Shown: one piece after another, positions 22,428 to 31,293 of the stretch
Position numbering within the stretch: position 1 is the first letter of the stretch
Layout of the letters: each line of letters begins with the position of its first letter
Source of the DNA: Kazachstania africana CBS 2517
Taxonomy: Eukaryota; Ascomycota; Saccharomycetes; Saccharomycetales; Saccharomycetaceae
DNA length: 64,000 nucleotides
NCBI RefSeq assembly: GCF_000304475.1
Contig: NC_018946.1
Span: 372,001-436,000 of the forward strand
Reading direction: 5' to 3'
Program-made: the position numbers and the translations under genes
The notes under the pieces: model-generated
Seen by the model: the letters and a program-made list of their open reading frames with translations, nothing else
Database searches by the model: none
What the model was told of the DNA's origin: nothing

Positions 22428-22559
22428 AGAATTGAATCATATGCGTTATATTATACGTTCGAAGAGAAAAGATACTTAATTGGAGTCTATTTTTTGATAC
22501 ATACATGTACATATTTTATCGTTGCATTTTAATTACTATTATTTTCTTTTTTTGGTTAA

Positions 22560-23003
22560 TTAACGACGAATTAGTAGATAAGCGCTTTCTTGTTTTAAGC
22601 TGTTTAAATTTCTATAATTACCTTCCAATCTCATTAAAAGACCACCGAATGAATAGTAAACAGCAATTAAATCTTTGTTTACTTCTTCGAATCTGTAAGC
22701 AGTACCATGCATGACGTAATCATAATCGTCAGCAATGGATCTATCACCAGGGAGTGGAGGTCTCCAACTTCTAGTAGCGGAATCTTCTGTATTGCCAGAG
22801 TCAGAATCGACGTTTAATGAGGATGCAATGGTGATTGTAAGTTGATCGGTAGTTTGTACAGGGAATAATTCTGTATTTATATCTAGAGTTAATTTACATG
22901 ATTCTTGAGTTGTGGATGTGGCTTCGATACGCGCTACTTTGTTGTAACGACCTGGGTCTACTTCTGAGACGGTGAATATATCGTCGAATAATGTGTTAGA
23001 CAT
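22560..23003 (-). CDS. RPB8: RNA polymerase I/II/III common subunit Rpb8
   Basis: This 147-residue protein is Rpb8 (ABC14.5), shared by all three nuclear RNA polymerases. It begins [28 protein letters not shown] and ends in the conserved fold [32 protein letters not shown]. Length is that of yeast (146). It begins about 300 bp from the 3' end of the ISU gene, as in S. cerevisiae. Confidence 0.97.
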   Translation of the reverse strand: MSNTLFDDIFTVSEVDPGRYNKVARIEATSTTQESCKLTLDINTELFPVQTTDQLTITIASSLNVDSDSGNTEDSATRSWRPPLPGDRSIADDYDYVMHGTAYRFEEVNKDLIAVYYSFGGLLMRLEGNYRNLNSLKQESAYLLIRR

Positions 23004-23300
23004 GATTGAATAGTTTGATTTATATTATTTTATTGGTAATACCAGTGTGAAGCATCATCATTGAAATAAAAAATTTTTTTTCCTATAGATGTTTCCCGGA
23101 TTGGTGAAATACTGAAATTTGTATATATAGATATATAGGAATCATCAGGCACGAGATATGGTATAGTGATGCGCAATATGAATCGATGAATAATAATATA
23201 TGAAGTGATTGATATTCATCAGTCACGTTAAGAGATGGATGTATATGAGAGTGAGTGTTATTTTTAATTGTATGCGGGGATATATAATATAATTTAAAAA

Positions 23301-23780
23301 TCAATGTAGTACTGTTGGGTTAGTTCTCTTTGTCTTATAATCTTTGATTGCAGCTTTAATAGCGTCTTCAGCTAACATGGAGCAATGTAATTTGACCGGA
23401 GGTAGACTTAATTCTTTGGCAATTTCTGTGTTCTTGATCTTGTAAGCGTCATCTAGAGACATTCCATGAACTAATTCGGTCATGTATGAAGAGGAAGCAA
23501 TGGCACTACCGCAACCAAAAGTTTTGAATTTCACGTCTTCTATTATACCGGTAGAGTCGTTGACTTGAATTTGTAATTTGATAACGTCCCCACAAGCCGG
23601 GGCACCCACTATACCGGTTCCAACATTAGAAGATTTCTTATCGAGAGAACCAACATTTCTTGGATTTGTATAATGCTCTATAACTTTTGGATGATATAGC
23701 CTTCTAGCAGTGAGTTGTGTTATTGTAATTCTTGTAGCGGCAGTTGATGTTGTACTTTTCAATAAATTAGAAACTATCAT
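23301..23780 (-). CDS. ISU2: Mitochondrial iron-sulfur cluster scaffold Isu1/Isu2
   Basis: This 159-residue matrix protein is the scaffold on which Nfs1 assembles [2Fe-2S] clusters. An N-terminal targeting presequence rich in Thr, Arg and Ser precedes the mature YHPKVIEHYTNPRNVGSLDK. The cluster ligands Cys63 (APACGD), Asp65, Cys90 (FGCGSA) and Cys133 (KLHCS) are present. The Ssq1 chaperone-binding motif LPPVK is at 126-130. The ISU2 name follows position next to RPB8 and HER1. ISU1 is equally apt if only one copy exists. Confidence 0.95.
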   Translation of the reverse strand: MIVSNLLKSTTSTAATRITITQLTARRLYHPKVIEHYTNPRNVGSLDKKSSNVGTGIVGAPACGDVIKLQIQVNDSTGIIEDVKFKTFGCGSAIASSSYMTELVHGMSLDDAYKIKNTEIAKELSLPPVKLHCSMLAEDAIKAAIKDYKTKRTNPTVLH

Positions 23781-24026
23781 TGTAGATATATGTGTATGAG
23801 AAAGTTAATATATTAGTAATTATTACTGGTATGGTGGTATAGTTGTGATCGATTGATATTGGTCGAAAAACTCAGATACTATTATATTTATATATGTTAT
23901 GACTGAATAGCTGGGGAAAAAAATCAATTAATAATCAGTATCTTTACTGATCTCACTATCTAAGATTGGCTCATCAGCTGTACTCATTTTTCGCTCTCTC
24001 TCTCCCTTACAATTTTGCATCTGCTT

Positions 24027-24109
24027 CGCACCCAAAATTACACGATGATAATTAATCCTCTCTACAGCGTTAATACTGTGTGGTTCAAAAGTTTTGACCG
24101 TCGCACCCA
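24027..24109. promoter_or_regulatory. Two Aft-type iron-responsive motifs upstream of ISU
   Basis: CGCACCCA occurs at 24027-24034 and 24102-24109, 247 and 322 bp upstream of the ISU start. Both match the PyPuCACCCPu consensus of the iron regulators Aft1/Aft2. Control of the iron-sulfur scaffold by iron is plausible, but it is inferred from motif and position only. Confidence 0.45.
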
Positions 24110-24189
24110 AAAAAAAAAAAACTGATTTCGGCCCGAGAAATTTCTGGTGAAATTTTTTTTTTTTCCGTTGGAAGAATCGCGGCGATGGT

Positions 24190-24225
24190 CACGTGAAATT
24201 AAATCACGTGAAATCATGTCACGTG
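24190..24225. promoter_or_regulatory. Triple CACGTG array at exact 15-bp spacing
   Basis: CACGTG occurs at 24190-24195, 24205-24210 and 24220-24225, each preceded by T, so TCACGTG (the Cbf1 site) recurs every 15 bp. The first two are followed by AAAT, giving CACGTGAAAT, which also resembles the Ino2/Ino4 element. The array lies between ISU and HER1, about 410 bp upstream of ISU. Confidence 0.75.
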
Positions 24226-24317
24226 CTGCTTCATTCTTTAGGGTTTCCGTGTTTAGCGACGCATTTGCTGAGGGTTTTGAGCTCTGCAGCTTGGCTGTAA
24301 ATCTTTGTTTCAGAGAA

Positions 24318-24360
24318 CTGTGGCATTGTTCTTCCCCTGTGGCTTTTCTATTGTGGCATT
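24318..24360. promoter_or_regulatory. Three TGTGGC motifs, Met31/Met32-like, upstream of HER1
   Basis: CTGTGGCATT (24318-24327, preceded by GAA), CTGTGGC (24337-24343) and TTGTGGCATT (24351-24360) match the AACTGTGGC type of site bound by Met31/Met32. They lie about 95-165 bp from the CACGTG array. The combination of Cbf1 and Met31/32 sites is the known layout of sulfur-assimilation promoters. Confidence 0.5.
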
Positions 24361-24678
24361 CAGTCGGGGGTATCGCCCATCCAGGAACAACCTCCCTCCC
24401 CACGGAAAGGAAAAATTAAAATCAGCATTACGTCAATGATCAACAACATGCACTATTGAATGCTACGTTCTACTTCCCTCCTTTCCATTGACTAATTTAC
24501 ATACTCTACCCCCCATTATGTCTTGATATCAGTGTTACCCCAGTTTTATTTCTTACAATACTCCGCGACTATAAATCCGTCGCACAGGGAAAAATGTTTA
24601 AGCAGATTTTAATTATTTGCAATCTTGTATAATCAATCATATAATAGTACATTGCCCACAAACGACCTACTGATCCCT

Positions 24679-27600
24679 ATGATCGTGCCCATCGATACAA
24701 CCGTCGATCCTGAAATTGACGTGCCCCTCGATTGGTTGTATAAAGCAAAAAGACAATCAAAATCAAAGACTTCAAAGGTACTCAAATCAATCGAAAAGCA
24801 AAGACAACAACAACGTGCCGCTACTACTACCGCTGAAGCTTCTCCTCTAGATGCAGCGCCTCCTACTAGTCCACAGAGGCAACGTTCAAGATCGTCTTCT
24901 TTGTCAAGTGCTTTAAAAACAACAACTACGACGACAATGACAAAAATCAAGAGAAGCAATTCATTGAATGAAAAACCAAAAAAATCTTCTCTATTTGGTT
25001 CTCTCTTTGGTAGAAGATCATCTTCTGTGACTGCCTCTCAACAACCACGTCATCTTTCCAATGATTTAACGAAGATAGACTCCGAAACCATAACATCCGA
25101 TTTTACCACTCTTGAAAGTACACCAATATACTTAGACACATTTGATACGAGTCCTGAATCAGAATCATCAGCTGACTCATCGCTCATTGAAAAACTATCA
25201 AAGACTCCCCTACATAGAGTCACTTTTGCTGTCGATAAATTTGAAAATGACCCTCCACAACAATTACCTTCAAGAAACCCAAAAATTGGTAACATTCTCA
25301 TCCCAAATGATATGATCAGTAAAGTGCCTTCAATTTGTCTAGGTATAGCCAATTCTACAAGTGCCAAAGACGGCAAACCAACTTTTATCACTAGTTCAAA
25401 ACCAAAATATACAAAAGATTCCATAGAATATAAAGTTGCATTGGAAAGACACAATAAATTTCTTAAAGAAGCAAACAGGCATCAAGAGGAAGCTCATCAT
25501 ACTGCAGAAAGGACTGCCCAAGAAGTTAGAATCTATAGAACTACTAATGTTAACACCACAAAAAATAATGATGCATCTCTCTCCACTATAGAAAGAAAAA
25601 ATATTAATGAAATTGAAATTGATAAGCCCATCCATATGCATGAATATCATTTTGGCAAAGATGAAGAATCCAAATTACCATTACATAAGATCACCTTAGA
25701 AACTATATATACACGCTGCTGCCATTTAAGAGAAATTTTACCAATACCATCTAGTTTAAAACAGGTGAAAGGTAAGACTGGCCCCTTAGAGGTGTTAAAA
25801 TTTTTAAATCCTAAACCTACTTTGGTTGATATCCTATCATTCTGTGATTTTATTGCAATAGTACCTATCTATACCATCATTTTTGATAATGTCCTCTTAA
25901 CTTCAGAAATGTTTCAAATTGTATTAAAATCACTAGTAAATTCTAAAGTACTACAAAAACTAGGTTTAAGAAATGTCGTCATAAATAAAAATGATTGGAA
26001 ACTTCTTTGTCAGTTTTTATTGCATAACAAATCATTAATAAAATTGGATATCTCACAAACAAGAGTAAGAACCGAATCTGATTCCTCAAGTCATCGTGAA
26101 AATATGGATTGGATTTTATTTGCTCAAGCATTGCAACATAGAGATGGTGCACCGTTAGAAGAATTATTATTAAATGGCATCAAAATAAGCCAAGTTCCAA
26201 TCGAACATTTAAAGGGTGTCTTGACAACAATGTCAGAAAAGGCACAAACGAGTAGTGTTACAAATGGATTAAGGCTGGGATTAGCAGCAACTGATTTAAA
26301 CCAAAGCCGCCTTGATATTGTGATGGATTGGATGTTAGACGACAAGGTGCAGGGAGTCGATTTGAGTTTCAACAACTTACAAGATCTTATGAGACCCATG
26401 ATTTATAAACTATCATTCCAATCTTACAACCATTTGATGTATTTCACTTTAAACAATACAGCAATCACAAATGTTAATGACACAGTGCTACTATTGAAAT
26501 ATTTATCCAAGCTAGAAAATTTACAATTTTTGGATCTTAGTAACCTGTCAAGCATTTTCCCAGAGATCTTCCCTTATTTAAATAAATATTTGCCAAGATT
26601 CCCCAAGCTAAAACGTATTCATTTCGATCAAAATTCACTAACTTATAGACAAATCATTGTACTTTGCAACATTTTGGTAAAATGTAAAGGATTATACCAT
26701 ATATCACTATTATCAACTCACCAGGAATCTCCATCTGAAGATGAAACCACAGTACTTCCTGATGCACCAGCATTCAGTGCAACCGCATTATGGACAGCAC
26801 TTTATACAATGGCGAGGGATTTGCCCAATCTATTAACTCTCGATATCAACTATGATAAAATACCAGAGGAGATGCAAAGTAGAATAGCATTGGGTTTAAT
26901 GAGAAATATGCAAAGGGCAGTCGATTCGAACTTCAAAATTGATGATTTATCTTCTCAAGATGATTTACTATTTGATGGTTCATTATTGACAGAGACAGCT
27001 GATGAAGTATTGAAAAAATTCAATGGAAATGTTGCTTCATTGACTTACAGTAAGAAAGAAGATGCAACCAAAAAATATCTATTGAAAAAATACTTCGAAA
27101 AATTGAATGGGACCATTTTTAATATTCAAGAGACAATCGATTCCATAGTAGAGAAACGTAAAAATGATGAATTGACATCAAAAGAAAAGGAAAATCTATT
27201 AAGATTACTGCTGTTAAAGAAGAATTTGATTAACATTTTGGAGATATTCTCACACATACCAAATTTTGCTGAAGTGACGAGCCAATTGTCATTAGCTGGT
27301 ACACACGCTGCGTCATCACCACAACCCGTTAGGCCTGGGATTAAACGGATTGATTCTGATAGATTGCTATGGCAAGTTGGGAATATTGAAGCAGATAGTG
27401 AACTACGTGAATCAAGGCCGCATGTTATGGCTACTGATTTGAATGCCGTTATTGATATTGATACGGGGAAACCTGTGTTATTTAGAACCCAGTCTTCAAC
27501 TTCAGTTGCTGGTAAGAGACAAGAGGAAGAAGAAGGTGAGTTACATAAATGGGGTACATTTCTGCAACAAAATGACGGAAAAGCGAGTAATATGTTCAAT

Positions 27601-27981
27601 GATACCGTTTCAAAATTTCAGTATGATAGCAGTACTGTGATTAACGAAATGATACCAGAATCGCCTCTTTATGAAAACGAGAATAGTATGATGCAGCGCG
27701 ATTTCACATCGAGCTCACCAAAAATTTTAACTAAAATACCCACTGGAGAAGAACTAAGAAATGCTATAATCAAAACTAAAGGAATTGACTCAATTGATGA
27801 GCTGATTCAAAATGTTGGTGAGAATAACCGTGAATTGGAAAACATATACGACCTCGCTCTCAATTTAAATAGTTCCAGTAGTCAAAGAGATGAGGCACCC
27901 AGATCATTGACCGTGGAGACCCGGCAGAATAAACACTTGGAGACAATTTTGCAGGACGACTTATCTCACGTACATATCTAA
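24679..27981 (+). CDS. HER1: Her1/Gip3 family leucine-rich-repeat protein
   Basis: This is a large protein of the Her1/Gip3 pair. Gip3 was linked to the Glc7 phosphatase, Her1 to the ER and pre-60S particles; the biochemical role is unknown. From ATG 24679 it has 1,100 residues, beginning MIVPIDTTVDPEIDVPLDWL. The first 200 residues are Ser/Thr/Gln-rich and basic, with an LFGSLFGRRSSS motif. A globular region from about 350 to 770 contains leucine-rich repeats (VDLSFNNLQDL, LEELLLNGIKIS, LQFLDLSNL). A helical, charged C-terminus follows. The frame is open upstream to a stop at 24610 but lacks an ATG there, so the N-terminus is uncertain. Position next to ISU and WTM2 matches YOR227W. Confidence 0.85.
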   Translation: MIVPIDTTVDPEIDVPLDWLYKAKRQSKSKTSKVLKSIEKQRQQQRAATTTAEASPLDAAPPTSPQRQRSRSSSLSSALKTTTTTTMTKIKRSNSLNEKPKKSSLFGSLFGRRSSSVTASQQPRHLSNDLTKIDSETITSDFTTLESTPIYLDTFDTSPESESSADSSLIEKLSKTPLHRVTFAVDKFENDPPQQLPSRNPKIGNILIPNDMISKVPSICLGIANSTSAKDGKPTFITSSKPKYTKDSIEYKVALERHNKFLKEANRHQEEAHHTAERTAQEVRIYRTTNVNTTKNNDASLSTIERKNINEIEIDKPIHMHEYHFGKDEESKLPLHKITLETIYTRCCHLREILPIPSSLKQVKGKTGPLEVLKFLNPKPTLVDILSFCDFIAIVPIYTIIFDNVLLTSEMFQIVLKSLVNSKVLQKLGLRNVVINKNDWKLLCQFLLHNKSLIKLDISQTRVRTESDSSSHRENMDWILFAQALQHRDGAPLEELLLNGIKISQVPIEHLKGVLTTMSEKAQTSSVTNGLRLGLAATDLNQSRLDIVMDWMLDDKVQGVDLSFNNLQDLMRPMIYKLSFQSYNHLMYFTLNNTAITNVNDTVLLLKYLSKLENLQFLDLSNLSSIFPEIFPYLNKYLPRFPKLKRIHFDQNSLTYRQIIVLCNILVKCKGLYHISLLSTHQESPSEDETTVLPDAPAFSATALWTALYTMARDLPNLLTLDINYDKIPEEMQSRIALGLMRNMQRAVDSNFKIDDLSSQDDLLFDGSLLTETADEVLKKFNGNVASLTYSKKEDATKKYLLKKYFEKLNGTIFNIQETIDSIVEKRKNDELTSKEKENLLRLLLLKKNLINILEIFSHIPNFAEVTSQLSLAGTHAASSPQPVRPGIKRIDSDRLLWQVGNIEADSELRESRPHVMATDLNAVIDIDTGKPVLFRTQSSTSVAGKRQEEEEGELHKWGTFLQQNDGKASNMFNDTVSKFQYDSSTVINEMIPESPLYENENSMMQRDFTSSSPKILTKIPTGEELRNAIIKTKGIDSIDELIQNVGENNRELENIYDLALNLNSSSSQRDEAPRSLTVETRQNKHLETILQDDLSHVHI

Positions 27982-28921
27982 TAAGAGGGAAAAAATGAAT
28001 CTCTATTAATTAGATCCTCCGGATTTTTACACACTGAAAGTAAACGGACCAAATCAGCTAGCAGAAAAGTTCTAGTTGAACGAACTGCTTTACTACTTAG
28101 GAGTTTATTCACTCATGCATATATGCTCCAGATTTTATACATTAAACAAAGAAAAAAGAGGTTGTTGCAACTTTCCCAACAGTTCATCTTTAATGCATAC
28201 AAATTTGTAAGATCGCGTCATAAAACTATAATCAGTTATGAACTTATTTTACACGATCAAATCTCCGTGCTCCGTGTATCAGCAACAGCACGTCCAAGCG
28301 ACTTTCCATCACGTGATAATCAGAGATCGAAGCAGTTCTAACAGTTTCATGCTATTTGTTTTGTTTTTTTGCCCTCGATAATCCTCTCCATGAATTTTGT
28401 GAAGAGAAAGAATTATGCAATGGGGCATTGCAATCGTACCGTGCAAGTGTTCTCTCAAGGCAAACTTTTTTTTATGCATTTTCAATTAATAAGCCAAAAC
28501 ACGGTCATCGGGAATGTCATGAAGAGGTTCTGGTTTCGACTAGAGCTCGTGGGTGACTTGAATTCAATTAATGTTCATTGAATCGACGGAACATATAGTG
28601 GTGCGCTGCGCCGGTCCAACACCCCATAGTAAATAACTATTATTCGAAAGAGTTATATAAAACCCGCATATTGTAATCGTTCAATTTTGGAAAAAACTGG
28701 AAAACTGTATACAGCCAGTGTTGATTTTCAATTTGCAGTCAATAAGCTTTTAAAAGATTTTATACTTGATCTTTCTTGACACTAAGTTTACTTCATATCG
28801 TCTAATTTTTTATTTTTTTTCAGCATCGGGAAAACAGAGAGAAATATAAAGATTTTTTAATAGCATTAGGATAGTTCAATACATCTTCTATCAATATACA
28901 GACCAAAAGAATCCCACTAAT
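27982..28921. other. HER1-WTM2 intergenic region
   Basis: S. cerevisiae carries MCP1 (YOR228C) here; no remnant of it is recognisable in these 940 bp. The region holds a palindromic TCACGTGA (28309-28316) and the module AATTAATAAGCCA (28484-28496) with GGGAATG (28510-28516), shared with the WTM1 promoter. A T-rich stretch (28803-28820) precedes WTM2. Several 60-70 codon open frames at 28123-28581 look non-coding. Confidence 0.45.
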
Positions 28922-30274
28922 ATGGTAAGGAAGCCTGCATCATCATTGTATCACCACATTTCAAGTGTTAAACCCACTTTTATGACCCGTGTGGATGATG
29001 TCTTGCATTTTGCAAAAACAATTACTTTTAGAAGTGAGATTATTCCAGACAAGAAAAAGAAAACCCTGACTACAAGCTTATTGTACTCGCAAGGAAGCGA
29101 TATATATGAATTAGAATGTGTACTACCACTCAATTCATTTTACAAGGATCAACCAAACGGTAGTGGGAAAATTGCAGATGAAAACGAGGAGATAAGCATA
29201 CCCAATCGTAAATATGGAGAAGCTTTCAAGGATATTGAGGATAAAAAATTATCTCCTAACTGGGTTTACTCGGGAGAAACTGTTTCAAAAATTAGCTATT
29301 TGGATAGTTCTGATGATAGTACTATTATTGCCATGTCTAAGAATGGTTCTCTAGCTTGGTTTAGAGATGGAATTAAAGTGCCAATTCATATCGTTCAAGA
29401 AATGATGGGACCAATGACAAGTTATGCAGCCATTCATTCTCATGTTAGACCAGATGATTTAGCAGTATCTGATTTTGGTTTAAATGTCAATTTAGACACT
29501 TTGGTCAAATCTCAAAGTAACGGTACAGAAGAAGATAGTATTTTGAAAATTATTGATAATTCTGGTAAACCAGGCGATATATTGCGTACTATAAAAGTTC
29601 CAGACACGACAGTAACACACACAGTAAGGTTTTTTGATAACTATCTATTTGGAACATGTTCAGATGATAATACAATAAGATTTTGGGATACAAGAACATC
29701 TGAAAAACCGCTGTTCGTATTAACACAACCAAAAAACGGTAGAATAACTTCTTTTGACACATCACAAATCACAGGAGAACTATTTGTAACGGGGACTTCC
29801 ACAGGCGTTATCAAATTATGGGATGTTCGTGCTGTAGAAAATGCTACAACTGATTTAACATATAGACAAAATGGTGAAGATCCTATACAAAATGAATTGG
29901 TCTCTTTATACCATTCTGGAGGAGATTCGGTGGTTGACGTACAATTTTCTGAAACTTCATCATCTGAATTCCTAACGGTTGGTGGCACCGGTAACGTTTA
30001 CCATTGGGATATGGAATATTTTTTCTCTAGAAATGATGACGATAATGAAAAGGGCAATGCAAAGGACAACTCAAACGTTCCAGCACCAGAAGAATTACAA
30101 GGACAATGCTTGAAGTTTTTCCATACTGGAGGTAGTAGAAGGTCAATGGCACAATTCGGTAAGAAGAATACTGTAGCATGGCACCCTATTGTGGACAATC
30201 TGATTGGAACAGTCGATGTAGATAGTTTGGTCAGCGTTTACAAGCCTTTTACTCTAAGCGAGTTCGATCTATAA
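28922..30274 (+). CDS. WTM2: WD40 transcriptional modulator, WTM2-position copy of the Wtm1/Wtm2/Ume1 family
   Basis: This 450-residue protein is one of two tandem members of the Wtm1/Wtm2/Ume1 family. These WD40 proteins modulate transcription and silencing, and Wtm1 anchors ribonucleotide reductase small subunits in the nucleus. Visible family blocks are SLLYSQGSDIYELECVLPL, ETVSKISYL, QEMMGPMTSYAAIHSHVRP, VKSQSNGTEEDSILKIIDN, DDNTIRFWDTRTS and GVIKLWDVRAVENATTDL. Compared with the next copy it has extra residues near 80-95 and 380. Its codons are less biased, suggesting lower expression. The WTM2 name follows gene order (YOR229W then YOR230W). Confidence 0.88.
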   Translation: MVRKPASSLYHHISSVKPTFMTRVDDVLHFAKTITFRSEIIPDKKKKTLTTSLLYSQGSDIYELECVLPLNSFYKDQPNGSGKIADENEEISIPNRKYGEAFKDIEDKKLSPNWVYSGETVSKISYLDSSDDSTIIAMSKNGSLAWFRDGIKVPIHIVQEMMGPMTSYAAIHSHVRPDDLAVSDFGLNVNLDTLVKSQSNGTEEDSILKIIDNSGKPGDILRTIKVPDTTVTHTVRFFDNYLFGTCSDDNTIRFWDTRTSEKPLFVLTQPKNGRITSFDTSQITGELFVTGTSTGVIKLWDVRAVENATTDLTYRQNGEDPIQNELVSLYHSGGDSVVDVQFSETSSSEFLTVGGTGNVYHWDMEYFFSRNDDDNEKGNAKDNSNVPAPEELQGQCLKFFHTGGSRRSMAQFGKKNTVAWHPIVDNLIGTVDVDSLVSVYKPFTLSEFDL

Positions 30275-31293
30275 ATAGAAAGAATGATGTAACCAGAAGT
30301 TGTATATAAATAAAAATAAGATACCAAATTACTAAGATTATTTAAAAAAACGAGCGATATACCAATTAATAAATTCCTGTGTGCCAGAAGTGCCAATTTT
30401 GTCATTTCTAACAATAAATGCGACTCTTCTCTCGTTTGCTGGAACCCTGCATAAGATTCCAGAAGTCTATGTAATGCATTGTAAATAATTAGTAAAAATG
30501 CGAAACTCTATAGATTACTATATTGTGCTAAAGAGGTAAGCCGGTGCTCAATATGGAAGGTTCGTCACTGCATTCACCTCGAAAAGAACTGGAAGAGCCT
30601 TCGATGATTGTCTCTGATATATTGCTTTCATACCTAAATGCTACGACCCGTCCAACTTCTTCTCCACTTTTTTCGCTAAGTCACACACCTCCAATAAATG
30701 AATTAATAAGCCATACATTTTTGGGAATGCTGAATGGCATACCTTAGCGTTAGAATTGACTACTAAATCAGCACAGCCATAAGTATTTATTTGAAAATAA
30801 AACGTACGTTACGCCTTTTGTTTCTTTTTTTCTGCATTCGTAAATCAGCCTTGCATTTTCTGCGCTGTTTTCTGACCCAAGTTCTCGATACAATTTCCTA
30901 CAAGAAAGGGGTAGAGCTGTTTGTCGACAGGCAAATGCGTTAGTTTCTTTTTTCCAGTTTTCTGCTTCGGGGATAACAATAGAGGTAAGACTTTTAGGGA
31001 CGCCACTAAGAAACATCCGGACAAAACCGATTTAAACTTCCGTACCTTGTACTTTTTCCTATTACTTGCCTGCCTCCTACTCTTTTTCGATGAGCCTATG
31101 GAATTTTTTAAGGGGACAGGATAACCCATTTTTCAAACATTGAAAAATTTTTTTTTTTTTAAAATATAGGATCGATTCCAATTATATAAGAGAAGAAGTA
31201 GTAGTACCTATAAGAAGGAAATTGTGTAGTGTTTTTTCTTGTTTTTATCTATTGTTTTTGTTGTAAAATAACATTCATACAGTATCTTTTGAA
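30275..31293. other. WTM2-WTM1 intergenic region
   Basis: This 1,019-bp gap is the WTM1 promoter. It repeats the WTM2-promoter module AATTAATAAGCCA (30701-30713) followed by GGGAATG (30723-30729). A T-run (31149-31160) and a TATA-like TTATATAAG (31182-31190) stand at suitable distances before WTM1. Short ORFs in 30544-31129 show no protein-like character. Confidence 0.5.

Larger units (their letters stand above)
23781..24678. other. ISU-HER1 divergent intergenic region
   Basis: This is an 898-bp shared promoter. Besides the Aft-type, CACGTG and TGTGGC motifs listed separately, it holds A- and T-runs (24108-24120 and 24156-24164). A short ORF with ATG at 24594 and stop at 24630-24632 overlaps the start region of HER1 in a different frame. 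No RNA gene is visible. Confidence 0.5.

Noticed and set aside
24081..24100. GGTTCAAAAGTTTTGACC, tested as a tRNA B box
   Set aside because: It lacks the invariant C residues of GGTTCGANTCC, and no cloverleaf or A box is nearby.
28309..28370. ATCACGTG followed by AT-rich sequence, tested as centromere element CDEI
   Set aside because: No TTCCGAA-type CDEIII follows within 80-120 bp.
28123..28581. Small open frames between HER1 and WTM2, tested as an MCP1 remnant
   Set aside because: I saw no membrane segments or motifs of the Mcp1 kind on either strand.
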